Assembly (NCBI RefSeq): GCF_000696575.1
Contig: NZ_JMSQ01000039.1
Coordinates: 1-64,000, forward strand
Origin: Siccibacter colletis
GTDB lineage: Bacteria > Pseudomonadota > Gammaproteobacteria > Enterobacterales > Enterobacteriaceae
Direction: 5' to 3'
Length of the DNA: 64,000 bases
Shown here: piece after piece, positions 41,700 through 50,681 of the stretch
Position numbering within the stretch: the stretch's first letter is position 1
Layout of the letters: the number at the start of each line of letters is the position of its first letter
Position numbers and translations under genes: made by a program
The notes under the pieces: model-generated
The model's input: only the letters and a program-made list of their open reading frames with translations
Told to the model about the DNA's origin: nothing
Databases searched by the model: none

Positions 41700-42347
41700 A
41701 TGCATCCTGATATAAATAACACAACGCTTAATATTGCCATTGATGACCAGGATTGCTTTTTTATTCTGGGCCTCGAAGCCGTGCTTACTGATATATTCAC
41801 TGCTCGTTTTCCGGACCTGACGTTATATTTTCATCGTTTGCAAGACAGTAACGTGAAAGAGATGGATATTATTTTTCTCACGTTACATCCGGGAGATAAA
41901 ATTGACTGCATGTGGCCAGCGCTGGCATACCGAAAATTGCGCAGCCTTGTGGTTGGCTTTTGCGAACATTCCCCGACGGAAAGTACGGGCAAGCCCCTGT
42001 TTTGCTTAAATAAGGCACTATGGTTGCACAAGTGCAGCCCCCTCACGCTTGTCGTTCAGAAGCTAATCCTGGCCTGGCGTGATGTCCTGGCTGGCAGTAG
42101 CGATACGGAAATGCGTGACTGTACACGCTGTAGTCGTCTGCGCTTAACCGAGCAGCAGCGTAAAATCGCGTATTATATGATTCGTGACTACAGCAATCAT
42201 GATATTGCCCGTCTGTTAAAAATTAATATCAAGACAGTCAGCGTGCATAAATACTTTTTGATGGAAAAGATGCGCTTGCGCAGTAACCAGCAGTTTATAA
42301 ACTTTCTGCGTCGTAAAAATAGTGTGGCGGCGTTAACGCTGGAATAA
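41700..42347 (+). CDS. LuxR-family regulator next to the fimbrial gene
   Basis: The 215-residue protein has a C-terminal LuxR helix-turn-helix (about residues 142-205: RLTEQQRKIAYYMIRDYSNHDIARLLKINIKTVSVHKYFLMEKM). The N-terminal about 130 residues resemble a degenerate receiver domain; the usual Asp phospho-acceptor is not clear. Regulators of this kind (FimZ, FimW, EcpR/MatA) control fimbriae, and the position beside the orphan subunit fits. The gene is AT-rich. No partner kinase is nearby. Confidence 0.78.
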   Translation: MHPDINNTTLNIAIDDQDCFFILGLEAVLTDIFTARFPDLTLYFHRLQDSNVKEMDIIFLTLHPGDKIDCMWPALAYRKLRSLVVGFCEHSPTESTGKPLFCLNKALWLHKCSPLTLVVQKLILAWRDVLAGSSDTEMRDCTRCSRLRLTEQQRKIAYYMIRDYSNHDIARLLKINIKTVSVHKYFLMEKMRLRSNQQFINFLRRKNSVAALTLE

Positions 42348-42418
42348 CTGGCGGTAATGCAAAAACAGAAAAAAGGCGGTGCGAGGGGCTCGCTCCGCCT
42401 GGAAGCGGGACGTGAAGC

Positions 42419-42877
42419 TTAAGCGCGTTTGTTTCCCGCCGTGCTACCCGAATAAATAAAGTACAGTGCAATGCCAAGGCAGATCACCGCGCCCAGCCGC
42501 GTCAGCGAGAAGGGGATGGCGTCATTGCCGAGCCAGCCAAAGTTATCGATCAGCATGCTCATCGCCAGCTGGCCGAAAATGACCGCCACCGTGGCCACTG
42601 CGGTGCCGATACGCTGCACGGCCAGCACCATAATTACGATGTAAGGTACACCAAACAGCGCACCGATCAGCTGCCACTTCGGCATGTCCATCAGGGTTAT
42701 CGTCTGTTTCGGCTCAAAGAAGAAGATGAGCAGGGCGGTCACCAGCGCACCCACCGAGAAGGTGAGAAACGCGCTACGGAACACCCCCACTTTGCTGCCC
42801 AGCTGGCCGTTTATCGCCGCCTGAATACTTAACAGCGCACCCCCCGCCACGGCGAGAATAATCATTAACAGGATCAT
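42419..42877 (-). CDS. Small DMT-family transporter (YdcZ/DUF606), second of a pair
   Basis: The 152-residue protein has five hydrophobic helices with the DUF606 pattern (AVAGGALLSIQAAINGQLGSKVG at the N-terminus). It resembles the protein encoded next to it at about one half of positions by eye. Such short transporters are thought to act as antiparallel dimers, so the two genes may make one heterodimer. It starts nine bases after the stop of its partner. Substrate unknown. Confidence 0.82.
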   Translation of the reverse strand: MILLMIILAVAGGALLSIQAAINGQLGSKVGVFRSAFLTFSVGALVTALLIFFFEPKQTITLMDMPKWQLIGALFGVPYIVIMVLAVQRIGTAVATVAVIFGQLAMSMLIDNFGWLGNDAIPFSLTRLGAVICLGIALYFIYSGSTAGNKRA

Positions 42878-42886
42878 GTGGTCTCC

Positions 42887-43336
42887 TTATCCCAGTGCAA
42901 CCAGCGCCAGTGCGGCAATAATGAAAATCAGGGCGTAAATGCGTCTGGCATCGATTCTGCGATGCGGCGTACCGAACAGCCCGAAGTGGTCAATGATCAG
43001 GCTCTTAAATACCTGCCCGGCAAGAATGCCAATCATGGTCATGGCGATACCAATCACCGGCGTGGCGATGGTAAGAATAATCACGTAGCCCGCCCCCAGC
43101 ACGCCGCCGCACAGCTGCCAGCCTGGCTGGGCGAAGAAGGACGGCGCGTTGCGCGGGCTGAAAAACAGCATCAGCAGAAACGTCAATGCCGCCCCGACCC
43201 CGAAAATACTCAGGGTGGCCCAGAGATCCCCTACCTGCTGCCCGAGCGGCCCTAACAGCCCGGCTTCAATCGACAACCCCATCCCGCCGGCAATCACCAG
43301 CAATATCAATAACACCTGCATCGTTTTATCACTCAT
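42887..43336 (-). CDS. Small DMT-family transporter (YdcZ/DUF606), first of a pair
   Basis: The 149-residue membrane protein begins SDKTMQVLLILLVIAGGMGLSIEAGLLGPLGQQVG, the same family signature as its neighbour. It has about five helices, with arrangement reversed in charge compared with the partner, as in dual-topology pairs. The gene is divergent from a LysR-type regulator 86 bases away, which probably controls it. Confidence 0.82.
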   Translation of the reverse strand: MSDKTMQVLLILLVIAGGMGLSIEAGLLGPLGQQVGDLWATLSIFGVGAALTFLLMLFFSPRNAPSFFAQPGWQLCGGVLGAGYVIILTIATPVIGIAMTMIGILAGQVFKSLIIDHFGLFGTPHRRIDARRIYALIFIIAALALVALG

Positions 43337-43422
43337 TTATCAGAGAGGGGACGCAGCATAGAGCAGGCCGTGATGCAGAAAAACGATATAATTCATGAAA
43401 CACCTTTGCAGGATTTGCATCA

Positions 43423-44361
43423 ATGCCCACCACCGACGCAATTTCGATGCGCGCGCTGCGCTTCTTCCTCGCGGTTTTTGAAACCCAGAGCTTTTCCATC
43501 GTGGCACGGCGCGAAGGCGTCTCGGCATCAATGATCTCCCGGGTGATTCACCAGCTGGAAGATGCCCTCGGACAGCAGCTGTTCTACCGCAATACCCGGG
43601 CGGTAATCCCGACCGAGGCGGGCAGGGTATTTGTCGATTACGCCCGCGCTATCGCTGAGCGGCTGGGTGAGGCGCGCGAGGAGTTACAGAATCGGGCCAC
43701 CGAGCCGGCCGGGCTGGTACGCATCAACGCCCCGGTATTTTTTGGCCAGCGCCACATTGCACCAGGGTTAACCGGCCTGACGGCGCGCTATCCGCAGCTT
43801 TCCATTGAGCTGTCGCTGACCGATGACTACATCGATCCGCATCGCGATCCGGCGGACGTGGTGTTTCGTATCGGTACCCTGAACGATGCCTCGTGGCATG
43901 CCCGGGTATTCGGCACCCAGCACTATTATCTGGCCGCCTCGGCAGCCTACCTGGCGCGCCACGGTGCTCCCGACACGCCGGACGCGCTGCATCAGCATAA
44001 ATGCCTGATCTATCGCGGCTCGTCCGGGCCAAACCGCTGGCTGTTCCGGCGCGGCGAAGCGGAGTGGGTGCACTATCCGGTGCCGGCGCTGCTGACCTCC
44101 AATAACGCGGACACGCTGCTCACCGCCGCGCTCGACGGCATGGGCGTGGTGCTGTTCCCCGACTGGCTGATTGCCGAACGGCTGGCGAGCGGCGAGCTGG
44201 TGCGCCTGCTGCCGCAGTACGAGGGAGCGATTAACGCCGGGCCGCAGCATATTGCTGCCATTTACCCGCACGCCCGCCATCCGCCGCTCAACGTCAGGGC
44301 GGTGATTGATTACTATCGGGAAGCATTCGGGACGCCGCTCTACTGGCAGCATCCGCAGTAG
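43423..44361 (+). CDS. LysR-type transcriptional regulator
   Basis: The 312-residue protein has an N-terminal winged helix-turn-helix (about 8-66: ALRFFLAVFETQSFSIVARREGVSASMISRVIHQLEDALGQQLFYRNTR). A substrate-binding domain of the CrgA/DhcR-like type (IDPHRDPADVVFRIG, GMGVVLFPDWL) follows. The divergent position to the DMT pair suggests it senses a compound moved by that transporter. The effector is unknown. Confidence 0.88.
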   Translation: MPTTDAISMRALRFFLAVFETQSFSIVARREGVSASMISRVIHQLEDALGQQLFYRNTRAVIPTEAGRVFVDYARAIAERLGEAREELQNRATEPAGLVRINAPVFFGQRHIAPGLTGLTARYPQLSIELSLTDDYIDPHRDPADVVFRIGTLNDASWHARVFGTQHYYLAASAAYLARHGAPDTPDALHQHKCLIYRGSSGPNRWLFRRGEAEWVHYPVPALLTSNNADTLLTAALDGMGVVLFPDWLIAERLASGELVRLLPQYEGAINAGPQHIAAIYPHARHPPLNVRAVIDYYREAFGTPLYWQHPQ

Positions 44362-44362
44362 A

Positions 44363-44617
44363 TCAGTCGTGACGATCGAGGGAGAACCAGCGTTTCCATG
44401 CAAAGCGGATCAGGGCGTACTCAATCACGCCCAGCAGCAGGAACCACAGGCAGAACAGGATGGTGTAAAGCTGATTGAGATCCATCAGGTGGAAACGCGT
44501 CACCAGCCGCTGGGCCAGCTCCAGGCCGAGGGAGGGCGCGGGCAGCAGCAGACAGGAGAAAAAGGCCAGCAGCAGGATGCCGCCAGCGCTCATCAGGGAT
44601 TCAAGTGGATGTTTCAT
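44363..44617 (-). CDS. ybdJ: YbdJ inner-membrane protein (DUF1158)
   Basis: The 84-residue protein is close to E. coli YbdJ: start KHPLESLMSAGGILLLAF, then LCLWFLLLGVIEYALIRF.WKRWFSL. It has two to three membrane helices. The start is the ATG before KHPLES, and the longer frame to 44671 overlaps a GC-rich hairpin. It is next to ybdK, as in E. coli. Function unknown. Confidence 0.88.
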   Translation of the reverse strand: MKHPLESLMSAGGILLLAFFSCLLLPAPSLGLELAQRLVTRFHLMDLNQLYTILFCLWFLLLGVIEYALIRFAWKRWFSLDRHD

Positions 44618-44679
44618 CGCGGGCTCGCCGTAAAAAAGGGGCATTGTCCGGGATTGGGCCGGGGAGTGCAACCGCCCGC

Positions 44680-44699
44680 CGCCGGGCGGGCGCGGGGGC
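44680..44699. terminator. GC-rich hairpin between ybdK and ybdJ
   Basis: CCGCCCG and CGGGCGG form a strong hairpin just after the ybdK stop. There is no T run on the minus strand, so it may only slow transcription between the two genes. Confidence 0.35.
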
Positions 44700-45821
44700 T
44701 TACATCGGCGCGGCCCAGATTTCGCAGTGGCGACGCACCAGTTCGGTCAGCGAGCCGCCGTCGGCGATGAAATGGCGCATACGCTGGGCCTGGTTTTCGC
44801 CGCGCTGGAGCCAGAGATGGATCTCCTCCAGCGCGCTACCGCCCTTGAGCTTGTCAGCGTAGGGCTGAATGCGGTCGAGCAGCTTTTCTATATCCGCCGC
44901 AATGGTGGTCTGCTTGCCGCTGTGCACATCGGTCAGCACGCCGTCCAGCCCGAAGCGGCAGGCCTGGAAGCGGTTAAAGCGATAGAGCAGGTAGTCGCGC
45001 TCCTGATGCTGGAACGGACGCTCCGCCAGCAGCCAGTGAGCGATGGCCTGAATAAAGCCAGCGATGTTCACCGCATGACCGAGGGTGAGCGGCGTATCCA
45101 TCACCCGCACCTCCACCGTACCGAAGCCCGGGCTGGGGCGAATATCCCAGTGCAGATCTTTGATGGACGTAATCATGCTGGTGCTGGCGAGGCGGCGATA
45201 CAGCCCTTCAAACTCCTGCCAGTTCTGGGTCCAGGGCGCGTGGCCGTTATCCGGGAAGGCCGAGAAAATATTGAGTCGCGACGAGGCGAAGCTGGTATCG
45301 GACCCCTGCATATAGGGCGACGAGGCGGAGAGGGCGATAAAGTGCGGCACATAGCGCGACAGGCCGTGCAGAAGGTAAATTGCGTCATCCCCACTGCTGC
45401 ATCCCACATGGACATGCTGCCCGAAGACCGTGGCCTGCTTCACCAGATAACCAAACAGCTCCAGCGTATGGGCGTAGCGCTCATTGCTGCACACTTCCTG
45501 GCGCTGCCATTTCTGGAACGGGTGGGTGCCGCCGCCGCAGATTTGCAGATGGTGTTTACTGGCGGCCATCAGGGTCGCCTGCTGCAGCGTGGCAAACTCA
45601 TGCGCTACCTGATTGATGTCTTTGCACACGCCGGTAGCGATCTCCAGCATGCTCTCGGTAATGTCGTGCTTCACTTCACCCGCTTTCAGCACGCCCTGCA
45701 CTTCATCGATAAGCGTAGAGGAGTCCTGGCTCAGGTCGAATACCGGCGGATTGATCACCTGCAGCTCAAGTTCAACGCCGAGGGTGAAGGGGTCGGAGAG
45801 ATGGAATGGAGTTAACGACAT
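44700..45821 (-). CDS. ybdK: YbdK, carboxylate-amine ligase (weak glutamate-cysteine ligase)
   Basis: The 373-residue protein is a GCS2-type ATP-dependent ligase. It shows [14 protein letters not shown] (the GVE.E metal site, about 12-25), [47 protein letters not shown] and [21 protein letters not shown], all as in E. coli YbdK, whose gamma-glutamyl-cysteine ligase activity is weak and whose natural substrate is uncertain. Length is normal. It is encoded beside entD, as in E. coli. Confidence 0.93.
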   Translation of the reverse strand: MSLTPFHLSDPFTLGVELELQVINPPVFDLSQDSSTLIDEVQGVLKAGEVKHDITESMLEIATGVCKDINQVAHEFATLQQATLMAASKHHLQICGGGTHPFQKWQRQEVCSNERYAHTLELFGYLVKQATVFGQHVHVGCSSGDDAIYLLHGLSRYVPHFIALSASSPYMQGSDTSFASSRLNIFSAFPDNGHAPWTQNWQEFEGLYRRLASTSMITSIKDLHWDIRPSPGFGTVEVRVMDTPLTLGHAVNIAGFIQAIAHWLLAERPFQHQERDYLLYRFNRFQACRFGLDGVLTDVHSGKQTTIAADIEKLLDRIQPYADKLKGGSALEEIHLWLQRGENQAQRMRHFIADGGSLTELVRRHCEIWAAPM

Positions 45822-45953
45822 AATTAGCTCACTGCGATAAAGAGGTGTCAGTAAGTATAGCGGCGGCCTCTGCGGGCGTTTTGATATTGCCGGAAATGCG
45901 ATCGCCGCACTTGGTAAACGTTTGCCTGATGGTTTTTTGCCCAGGCGCTGGTT

Positions 45954-46619
45954 TTACCCGCGCACCAGCGTAACGAGGTGTGCCTCGCTGCATAAGGCAT
46001 GAGCCTCAAAACATGCCCCGGCAGGAAAAGGACCCACGGGATAGTTCAGGCGCAGTGAAAAACGTTCGGCATTGAGCGCCACAACGCTTGCCGCGTCAAA
46101 GCCAAACCAGTCACCCGCCTGCGGAAACAGCGCTTTAAACAGGCTCTCCTTGGCGGAAAAAATCAGCGTTACCGCCAGCGCAAAGGGCAGGCCGCTGGCC
46201 CGCAGCGTCGCGTGTTCGTCCGGGTTGAGCGCCTCGTCAACGATCTCCTGCGCGCTGGCCGCATCGAGCAGGGCTTCGCCGTCAATACCGACGAGGCTGA
46301 GCGAGGCGCGCTGTCGGGCCGCAACCGCCAGCGCCGTGCGCTGAAAATGGCTGATGCTGCCGATAAATCCGGCGGGCCACAGCGGCTCCCGGTGCGCACC
46401 GATGCCGGGTATCACGGCCTGTGCACCCGCGTCGCGCAGGGCGATGGCGGCAGCAAGGCGACCGGCAAGGTGTTCAGCCTGGCGTGTCGGCACGGCGTGG
46501 TTGAGCAGTGCGGCATGGGGAAGCGCCAGCAGATCGGCGGGAGAAACGCTGTGCGGCTGAAAATCGAGGCGCTGTACCCTCAGGCCGGCAAGCTGAAATG
46601 TGGTGTGCGTGGTGTGCAT
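45954..46619 (-). CDS. entD: EntD, enterobactin phosphopantetheinyl transferase
   Basis: The 221-residue Sfp-type enzyme loads the 4'-phosphopantetheine arm from CoA onto the carrier domains of EntF and EntB. The motifs are GSISHF (about 88), VGIDGEALLD (Mg site, about 112-121) and FSAKESLFKALFP (about 152-164, the WxxKEA-like motif). Length is close to E. coli EntD. It follows fepA on the same strand, but a terminator separates them, so it may depend on read-through. Confidence 0.93.
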   Translation of the reverse strand: MHTTHTTFQLAGLRVQRLDFQPHSVSPADLLALPHAALLNHAVPTRQAEHLAGRLAAAIALRDAGAQAVIPGIGAHREPLWPAGFIGSISHFQRTALAVAARQRASLSLVGIDGEALLDAASAQEIVDEALNPDEHATLRASGLPFALAVTLIFSAKESLFKALFPQAGDWFGFDAASVVALNAERFSLRLNYPVGPFPAGACFEAHALCSEAHLVTLVRG

Positions 46620-46624
46620 AAATG

Positions 46625-46648
46625 AAAAACCCTCCCCGGGGGGAGGGT
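46625..46648 (-). terminator. Intrinsic terminator after fepA
   Basis: On the minus strand ACCCTCCCC (loop CC) GGGGAGGGT is followed by five T. It lies between fepA and entD. Confidence 0.88.
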
Positions 46649-46655
46649 GAGACTA

Positions 46656-48923
46656 TCAGAACTGGGTGTTGATGCCCATATACCAGGTGCGGCCCGACTC
46701 GTTGTAGGTCGCGGCACCCGCGCCGTACATGTACGCGCCGGTGGTGGCATTCCCGGTGGTCTGGGCGTTGCCTTCGCGCCAGTGGCGCTTATCGAACAGG
46801 TTATCCACCCCGCCGGTCAGGCTGACGTTTTTGGTGACGTCCCAGGTCGCACTCAGGCCGACAATGCTGTACGGGCTGACTTCGTTGGTTTCTGACCCGG
46901 TGGTGCGTTCACCCTTGTAGTTGTACTTCTTCGGCTGCTGTTTGCCGTACCAGGTAAAGGTGGACTGCAGCGCCACGTCCTGACGCACCTGCCAGCTCAG
47001 GGTCGAGTTCAGCGTGTACTCCGGGATGATCGACAGGCGGTCGCCGGTGGTCTTGTTTTTGCTCTGCAGCATGTACGTCAGGTTGTTGGTCCAGGTGACG
47101 GTATCGCTCACCGGCACGTTCAGGGTGCCTTCCAGACCTTCCACCACCGCTTTCGGAACGTTTTCCCACTGGTAGATATCGGTTTTCAGCCTGCTGGTGC
47201 CGGTCTGGTAAAGCGGAGAGTAACCGGACTCAATCTTGTTGCGATAGTCGTTGCGGAACCAGGTAACCCCTGCCAGCCAGCCGTCGCGTTTGAACTCGAG
47301 GCCAATCTCTTTGTTGATGCTGGTCTCCGCATCCAGATCCTCATTACCGAGCATGTAGCAGCCGACGTTGCTGGCGCTGGCGTAGCAGCCCTGACCGCGG
47401 CTGTAGAGGATGTAGTTCGGGTTGATCTGATAGAGGCTCGGCGCTTTATAGGCGCGGGCGATACCCATTTTCAGGGTGAAGTCATCGCCTAATCCCTGAG
47501 ACAGGTTCAGCGACGGGCTCCAGTTGTCGCCGACCACGCTGTGGTGATCGAAACGCAGCGCCGGGGTTAGCATGGTGCTGTCGGTCAGCTCCATATTGTC
47601 TTCCGCGAACAGCGAGAAGATTTCAGCTTGCGAATAGGGGCTGCGCTCATCGCTGACGCCCGGCAGCGCGCCACCCTGCAGCGCCTGTCCGTTTGAGGAC
47701 ATGTCTTTCAGGCGCTGCTGGTTCCACTCGGCGCCCAGTGTCAGGTTCTGGTTAACCAGCATGTCGAACGGCAGGTTAATTTCGCTGTGCAGCATCACAT
47801 CCGACAGGTTGGTGTCGGTGAACTTATCGCTGTTGAACAACCCTTCCAGGCCGCCCGCCAGGCCTTCACCAAGACGTGAGTTGCGGGTGTGTTCGTACTG
47901 CGCCCAGTTGCTGGTGGTGATGCCGTTATCCCAGCCGCCGTTCCAGGTCAGGGCCCAGGTCTGGCGATAGAGACGGTTGGTCTCTTTGCCGTAGTACTTG
48001 TCCACCAGGCCGTTGGTGCTGTTGTCGTTGTTGGTGTTCTGGGTGTCGCCCGCGTAGAGGTTACCCTGGCGGCTGTAGCCCGCTTCAAACTCCAGCGACT
48101 GCATCGGCGCGAAGTCCCAGCGCAGCTGGCCGTTGATGTTTTTGTTGATCACGCCTTCGCGCCCGGCGGGCATGGTATCGGCGTAGGAGCCGGTGCGCAG
48201 CGATTCGTGACCTTCGTTGATGTTGCGCGCGTCGGCCTGGGTTTTATCCAGGTTACCGAACAGGCGGAAGCTGAAGTCGCCGCCCAGCGGGCCGGTGAGG
48301 CTGAAGTTGGTGCGTTTGGTGGCGCCTTCCGCTTTATGCTCCGGGGCGTTGAAGTAGCTGTTCCACGAGCCGTGCCACTCGCCAGTGCTTTTTTTGGTGA
48401 TGATGTTCACCACGCCGCCCGCCGCGCCGTTACCGTAGCGTGCTGCCGCCGGGCCGCGCAGGACTTCAATACGCTCGATCATCTCCGGCGGCACCCAGTT
48501 GGTGTCACCGCGGGTGTCGCGCTCGCCGCGCCAGCCCAGACGCACCGAGTTGCGGCTGGTGACCGGTTTGCCGTCCACCAGAATCAGGGTGTTTTCCGGC
48601 CCCATACCGCGAATATCAATCTGGCGATTGTTGCCGCGCTGGCCGCTGCTGGAGTTGCCGGTCAGGTTGACGCCCGGCATGGTGCGGATGATCTCCGACA
48701 CGTCGCGCGCCGGCATGTTTTTACGAATTTCATCGGCGGTAATGGTGGATACCCCCGGTGCCTGCAGGTTCTGCTCGGCGGCGGTCACCACAATGGTGTC
48801 GTCCGCTGCCGTCTCTTTGCCATCATTAACCGCTGCGGTTTCTGCCGCAAACGCTGGCGCGGCTGCGCCGATAATCCCCAGATGCACCATCATTGCCAGG
48901 GAGTAAGTGAGCTTTTTATTCAT
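46656..48923 (-). CDS. fepA: FepA, outer-membrane ferric enterobactin receptor
   Basis: The 755-residue TonB-dependent receptor has a signal peptide ending APAFA-A (about residue 28) and a TonB box in DDTIVVTAAEQN (about 42-53). A plug domain follows with NRQIDIRGMGPENTLILVDGKPVTSRNSVRLGWRGERDTRGDTNWVPPEMIERIEVLRGPAAARYG (in parts), then a 22-strand barrel ending in a C-terminal Phe (GINTQF). The start MNKKLTYS is used, since AGGATA precedes it, and the longer frame covers the promoter. It is divergent from fes. Confidence 0.95.
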   Translation of the reverse strand: MNKKLTYSLAMMVHLGIIGAAAPAFAAETAAVNDGKETAADDTIVVTAAEQNLQAPGVSTITADEIRKNMPARDVSEIIRTMPGVNLTGNSSSGQRGNNRQIDIRGMGPENTLILVDGKPVTSRNSVRLGWRGERDTRGDTNWVPPEMIERIEVLRGPAAARYGNGAAGGVVNIITKKSTGEWHGSWNSYFNAPEHKAEGATKRTNFSLTGPLGGDFSFRLFGNLDKTQADARNINEGHESLRTGSYADTMPAGREGVINKNINGQLRWDFAPMQSLEFEAGYSRQGNLYAGDTQNTNNDNSTNGLVDKYYGKETNRLYRQTWALTWNGGWDNGITTSNWAQYEHTRNSRLGEGLAGGLEGLFNSDKFTDTNLSDVMLHSEINLPFDMLVNQNLTLGAEWNQQRLKDMSSNGQALQGGALPGVSDERSPYSQAEIFSLFAEDNMELTDSTMLTPALRFDHHSVVGDNWSPSLNLSQGLGDDFTLKMGIARAYKAPSLYQINPNYILYSRGQGCYASASNVGCYMLGNEDLDAETSINKEIGLEFKRDGWLAGVTWFRNDYRNKIESGYSPLYQTGTSRLKTDIYQWENVPKAVVEGLEGTLNVPVSDTVTWTNNLTYMLQSKNKTTGDRLSIIPEYTLNSTLSWQVRQDVALQSTFTWYGKQQPKKYNYKGERTTGSETNEVSPYSIVGLSATWDVTKNVSLTGGVDNLFDKRHWREGNAQTTGNATTGAYMYGAGAATYNESGRTWYMGINTQF

Positions 48924-49107
48924 TGTAATATCCTGCTTTTCCCGCCGCTTATCCCGTTGCAATCCTGCCCCAGAGGGAGGAAAAGCGGCATGCCAGTCCG
49001 CCATTTCAGTGCCGGTATGCGCGCGAAAAGAGGACGGCGACCGCAGCGACCAAAAGGAGGGTGAGTGAACACATACGTGTTGCGCTTCCCACAGCGCGCC
49101 AATACGC

Positions 49108-49143
49108 TATTGCAAATACGAATAATTATCAATAATATTATCG
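49108..49143. promoter_or_regulatory. Fur box region between fepA and fes
   Basis: ATTGCAAATACGAATAATTA and TCAATAATATTATCG together form overlapping AT-rich Fur-like arms in the middle of the divergent intergenic region, as at the same place in E. coli. It should repress both sides when iron is plentiful. Confidence 0.75.
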
Positions 49144-49200
49144 ACGTTTTCCGAACGGAAACGCATTTTTACACGTAAAACATGGGGTTAAAGAGCTGCG

Positions 49201-50430
49201 ATGGAGCTGACAACGGGAAGTGAAGCCTGGTGGCAGGCGCGACAGGCAGAGGGCGGCCCGACCGTCATTCCGCGCGACGACGGCACATGCCACATCACCA
49301 TCTGGTGGCGCGACCCGCAGGGCAGCGACGTGGATTCACCCATTCAGCGCGTCTGGATCTACATCACCGGCGTCACCGATCACCACAACCGCTCGACCCC
49401 ACAGTCACTCCACCGCCTGCCGGGCACCGACGTCTGGTGCTGGCAGACGGTACTGCCTTCCACCTGGCGCGGCAGTTACTGCCTGGCTCCCAGCATTCGC
49501 ATTGATGATTTCCCGCCCTCGGTGTTCAGCCCCGACGGGCCGGATCGCGCCGGGCTGCGCACCGGCTGGCGCACGCTGCTGCCGCAGGCCATTGCCGACC
49601 CGCTCAACCCGCACAGCTGGAGAGGCGGACGCGGTCACGCCGTCTCGGCACTCCACCTGCCCGACGCGCCGCCGCAGCCGGGGTGGGACGCCCGCGATGA
49701 GCCGGTTATTCCGCCGCAGTGCATCACCTGGCACAGCGCGGTGCTGGGTAACAAGCGCCGGGTCTGGATCTATACCACCGGCGACGCGCAGCCCGACACG
49801 CGCCCGCTGGCGCTGCTGCTCGACGGACAGTTCTGGGCGGAAAGCATGCCGGTGTGGCCAGCGCTGGCGAAGCTCACCCGGGAAGGAAAACTACCGCCCG
49901 CCGTCTATGTGCTGGTGGACGCCATCGACACCGTGCACCGCAGCCATGAGCTGCCCTGCAATGCCGCGTTCTGGCAGGCGATTATTGAAGAACTGCTGCC
50001 CCAGGTGCGGCGCTTTGCCCGCTGGCGGGACGATCCGGCAACTACCGTGGTCGCCGGCCAGAGCTTTGGCGGCCTGGCCTCGTTGTATGCCGCGCTGCAC
50101 TATCCCGAACGCTTCGGCTGCGTGCTCAGCCAGTCTGGCTCTTTTTGGTGGCCGGACCGCCAGCACGGCGATCAGGGCGGCGTACTGGTGCAGCAGTTGC
50201 GCAGCGGCGAACTGGCCTGGCCCGCGCCGCGCCTGTGGCTGGAGGCTGGGGTGCGCGAGCCGCTGATCCACGCCGCCAATACCCAGCTTTATTCTCTCTT
50301 ACAGCAGACACAGCAGCCGGTTTTCTGGCGTCAGGTTGACGGCGGGCACGATGCGCTGTGCTGGCGTGGCGGTCTCACCGAGGGGCTGATAACCCTCTGG
50401 AGTCCGCTCACCGCGCCGCACGGCGCGTAA
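49201..50430 (+). CDS. fes: Fes, ferric enterobactin esterase
   Basis: The 409-residue cytoplasmic alpha/beta hydrolase cuts the trilactone of imported ferric enterobactin so that iron can be released. Nucleophile Ser288 is in AGQSFGG, the His is in QVDGGHDALCWRGGL (near 378), and the N-terminal domain has the family segments WWRDPQGSD and ITGVTDHHN. Length and sequence match E. coli Fes. It is the first gene of fes-ybdZ-entF. Confidence 0.95.
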   Translation: MELTTGSEAWWQARQAEGGPTVIPRDDGTCHITIWWRDPQGSDVDSPIQRVWIYITGVTDHHNRSTPQSLHRLPGTDVWCWQTVLPSTWRGSYCLAPSIRIDDFPPSVFSPDGPDRAGLRTGWRTLLPQAIADPLNPHSWRGGRGHAVSALHLPDAPPQPGWDARDEPVIPPQCITWHSAVLGNKRRVWIYTTGDAQPDTRPLALLLDGQFWAESMPVWPALAKLTREGKLPPAVYVLVDAIDTVHRSHELPCNAAFWQAIIEELLPQVRRFARWRDDPATTVVAGQSFGGLASLYAALHYPERFGCVLSQSGSFWWPDRQHGDQGGVLVQQLRSGELAWPAPRLWLEAGVREPLIHAANTQLYSLLQQTQQPVFWRQVDGGHDALCWRGGLTEGLITLWSPLTAPHGA

Positions 50431-50447
50431 TTCGACAGGAGTTTGGC

Positions 50448-50681
50448 ATGGAACAGAGTAACCCTTTCGACGATACCCACGGGCGCTTCGCGGTGCTGGT
50501 CAATGCGCAGCAGCAGTACAGCCTGTGGCCGCAGCACTGCGCGCTGCCCGCAGGCTGGCAGGTGGTGTGCGAGCCACAGTCGCAGGAGGCATGCTACCGC
50601 TGGCTGGAACAGCACCGGGCGAACCTGCATCCGGGCAACTTTGTGAAAAACCAACAGCAAAAGGGTATCGGCGGTGAGTGA
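50448..50681 (+). CDS. ybdZ: YbdZ, MbtH-like protein
   Basis: The 77-residue MbtH-like protein binds and supports the adenylation domain of EntF. It has the family pattern NPFDDTHGRFAVLVNAQQQYSLWP, then PAGWQVVCEP and CYRWLEQHRANLHPG. The ATG has AGGAG eight bases upstream. It overlaps the GTG start of entF by eight bases. Confidence 0.93.
   Translation: MEQSNPFDDTHGRFAVLVNAQQQYSLWPQHCALPAGWQVVCEPQSQEACYRWLEQHRANLHPGNFVKNQQQKGIGGE

Noticed and set aside
44727-45815. A 362-codon open frame antisense to ybdK
   Set aside because: It mirrors ybdK in high-GC DNA and has no initiation signal.
47889-49064. A 391-codon open frame antisense to fepA
   Set aside because: fepA is certain. The antisense frame is a codon-bias shadow with no recognisable domain.
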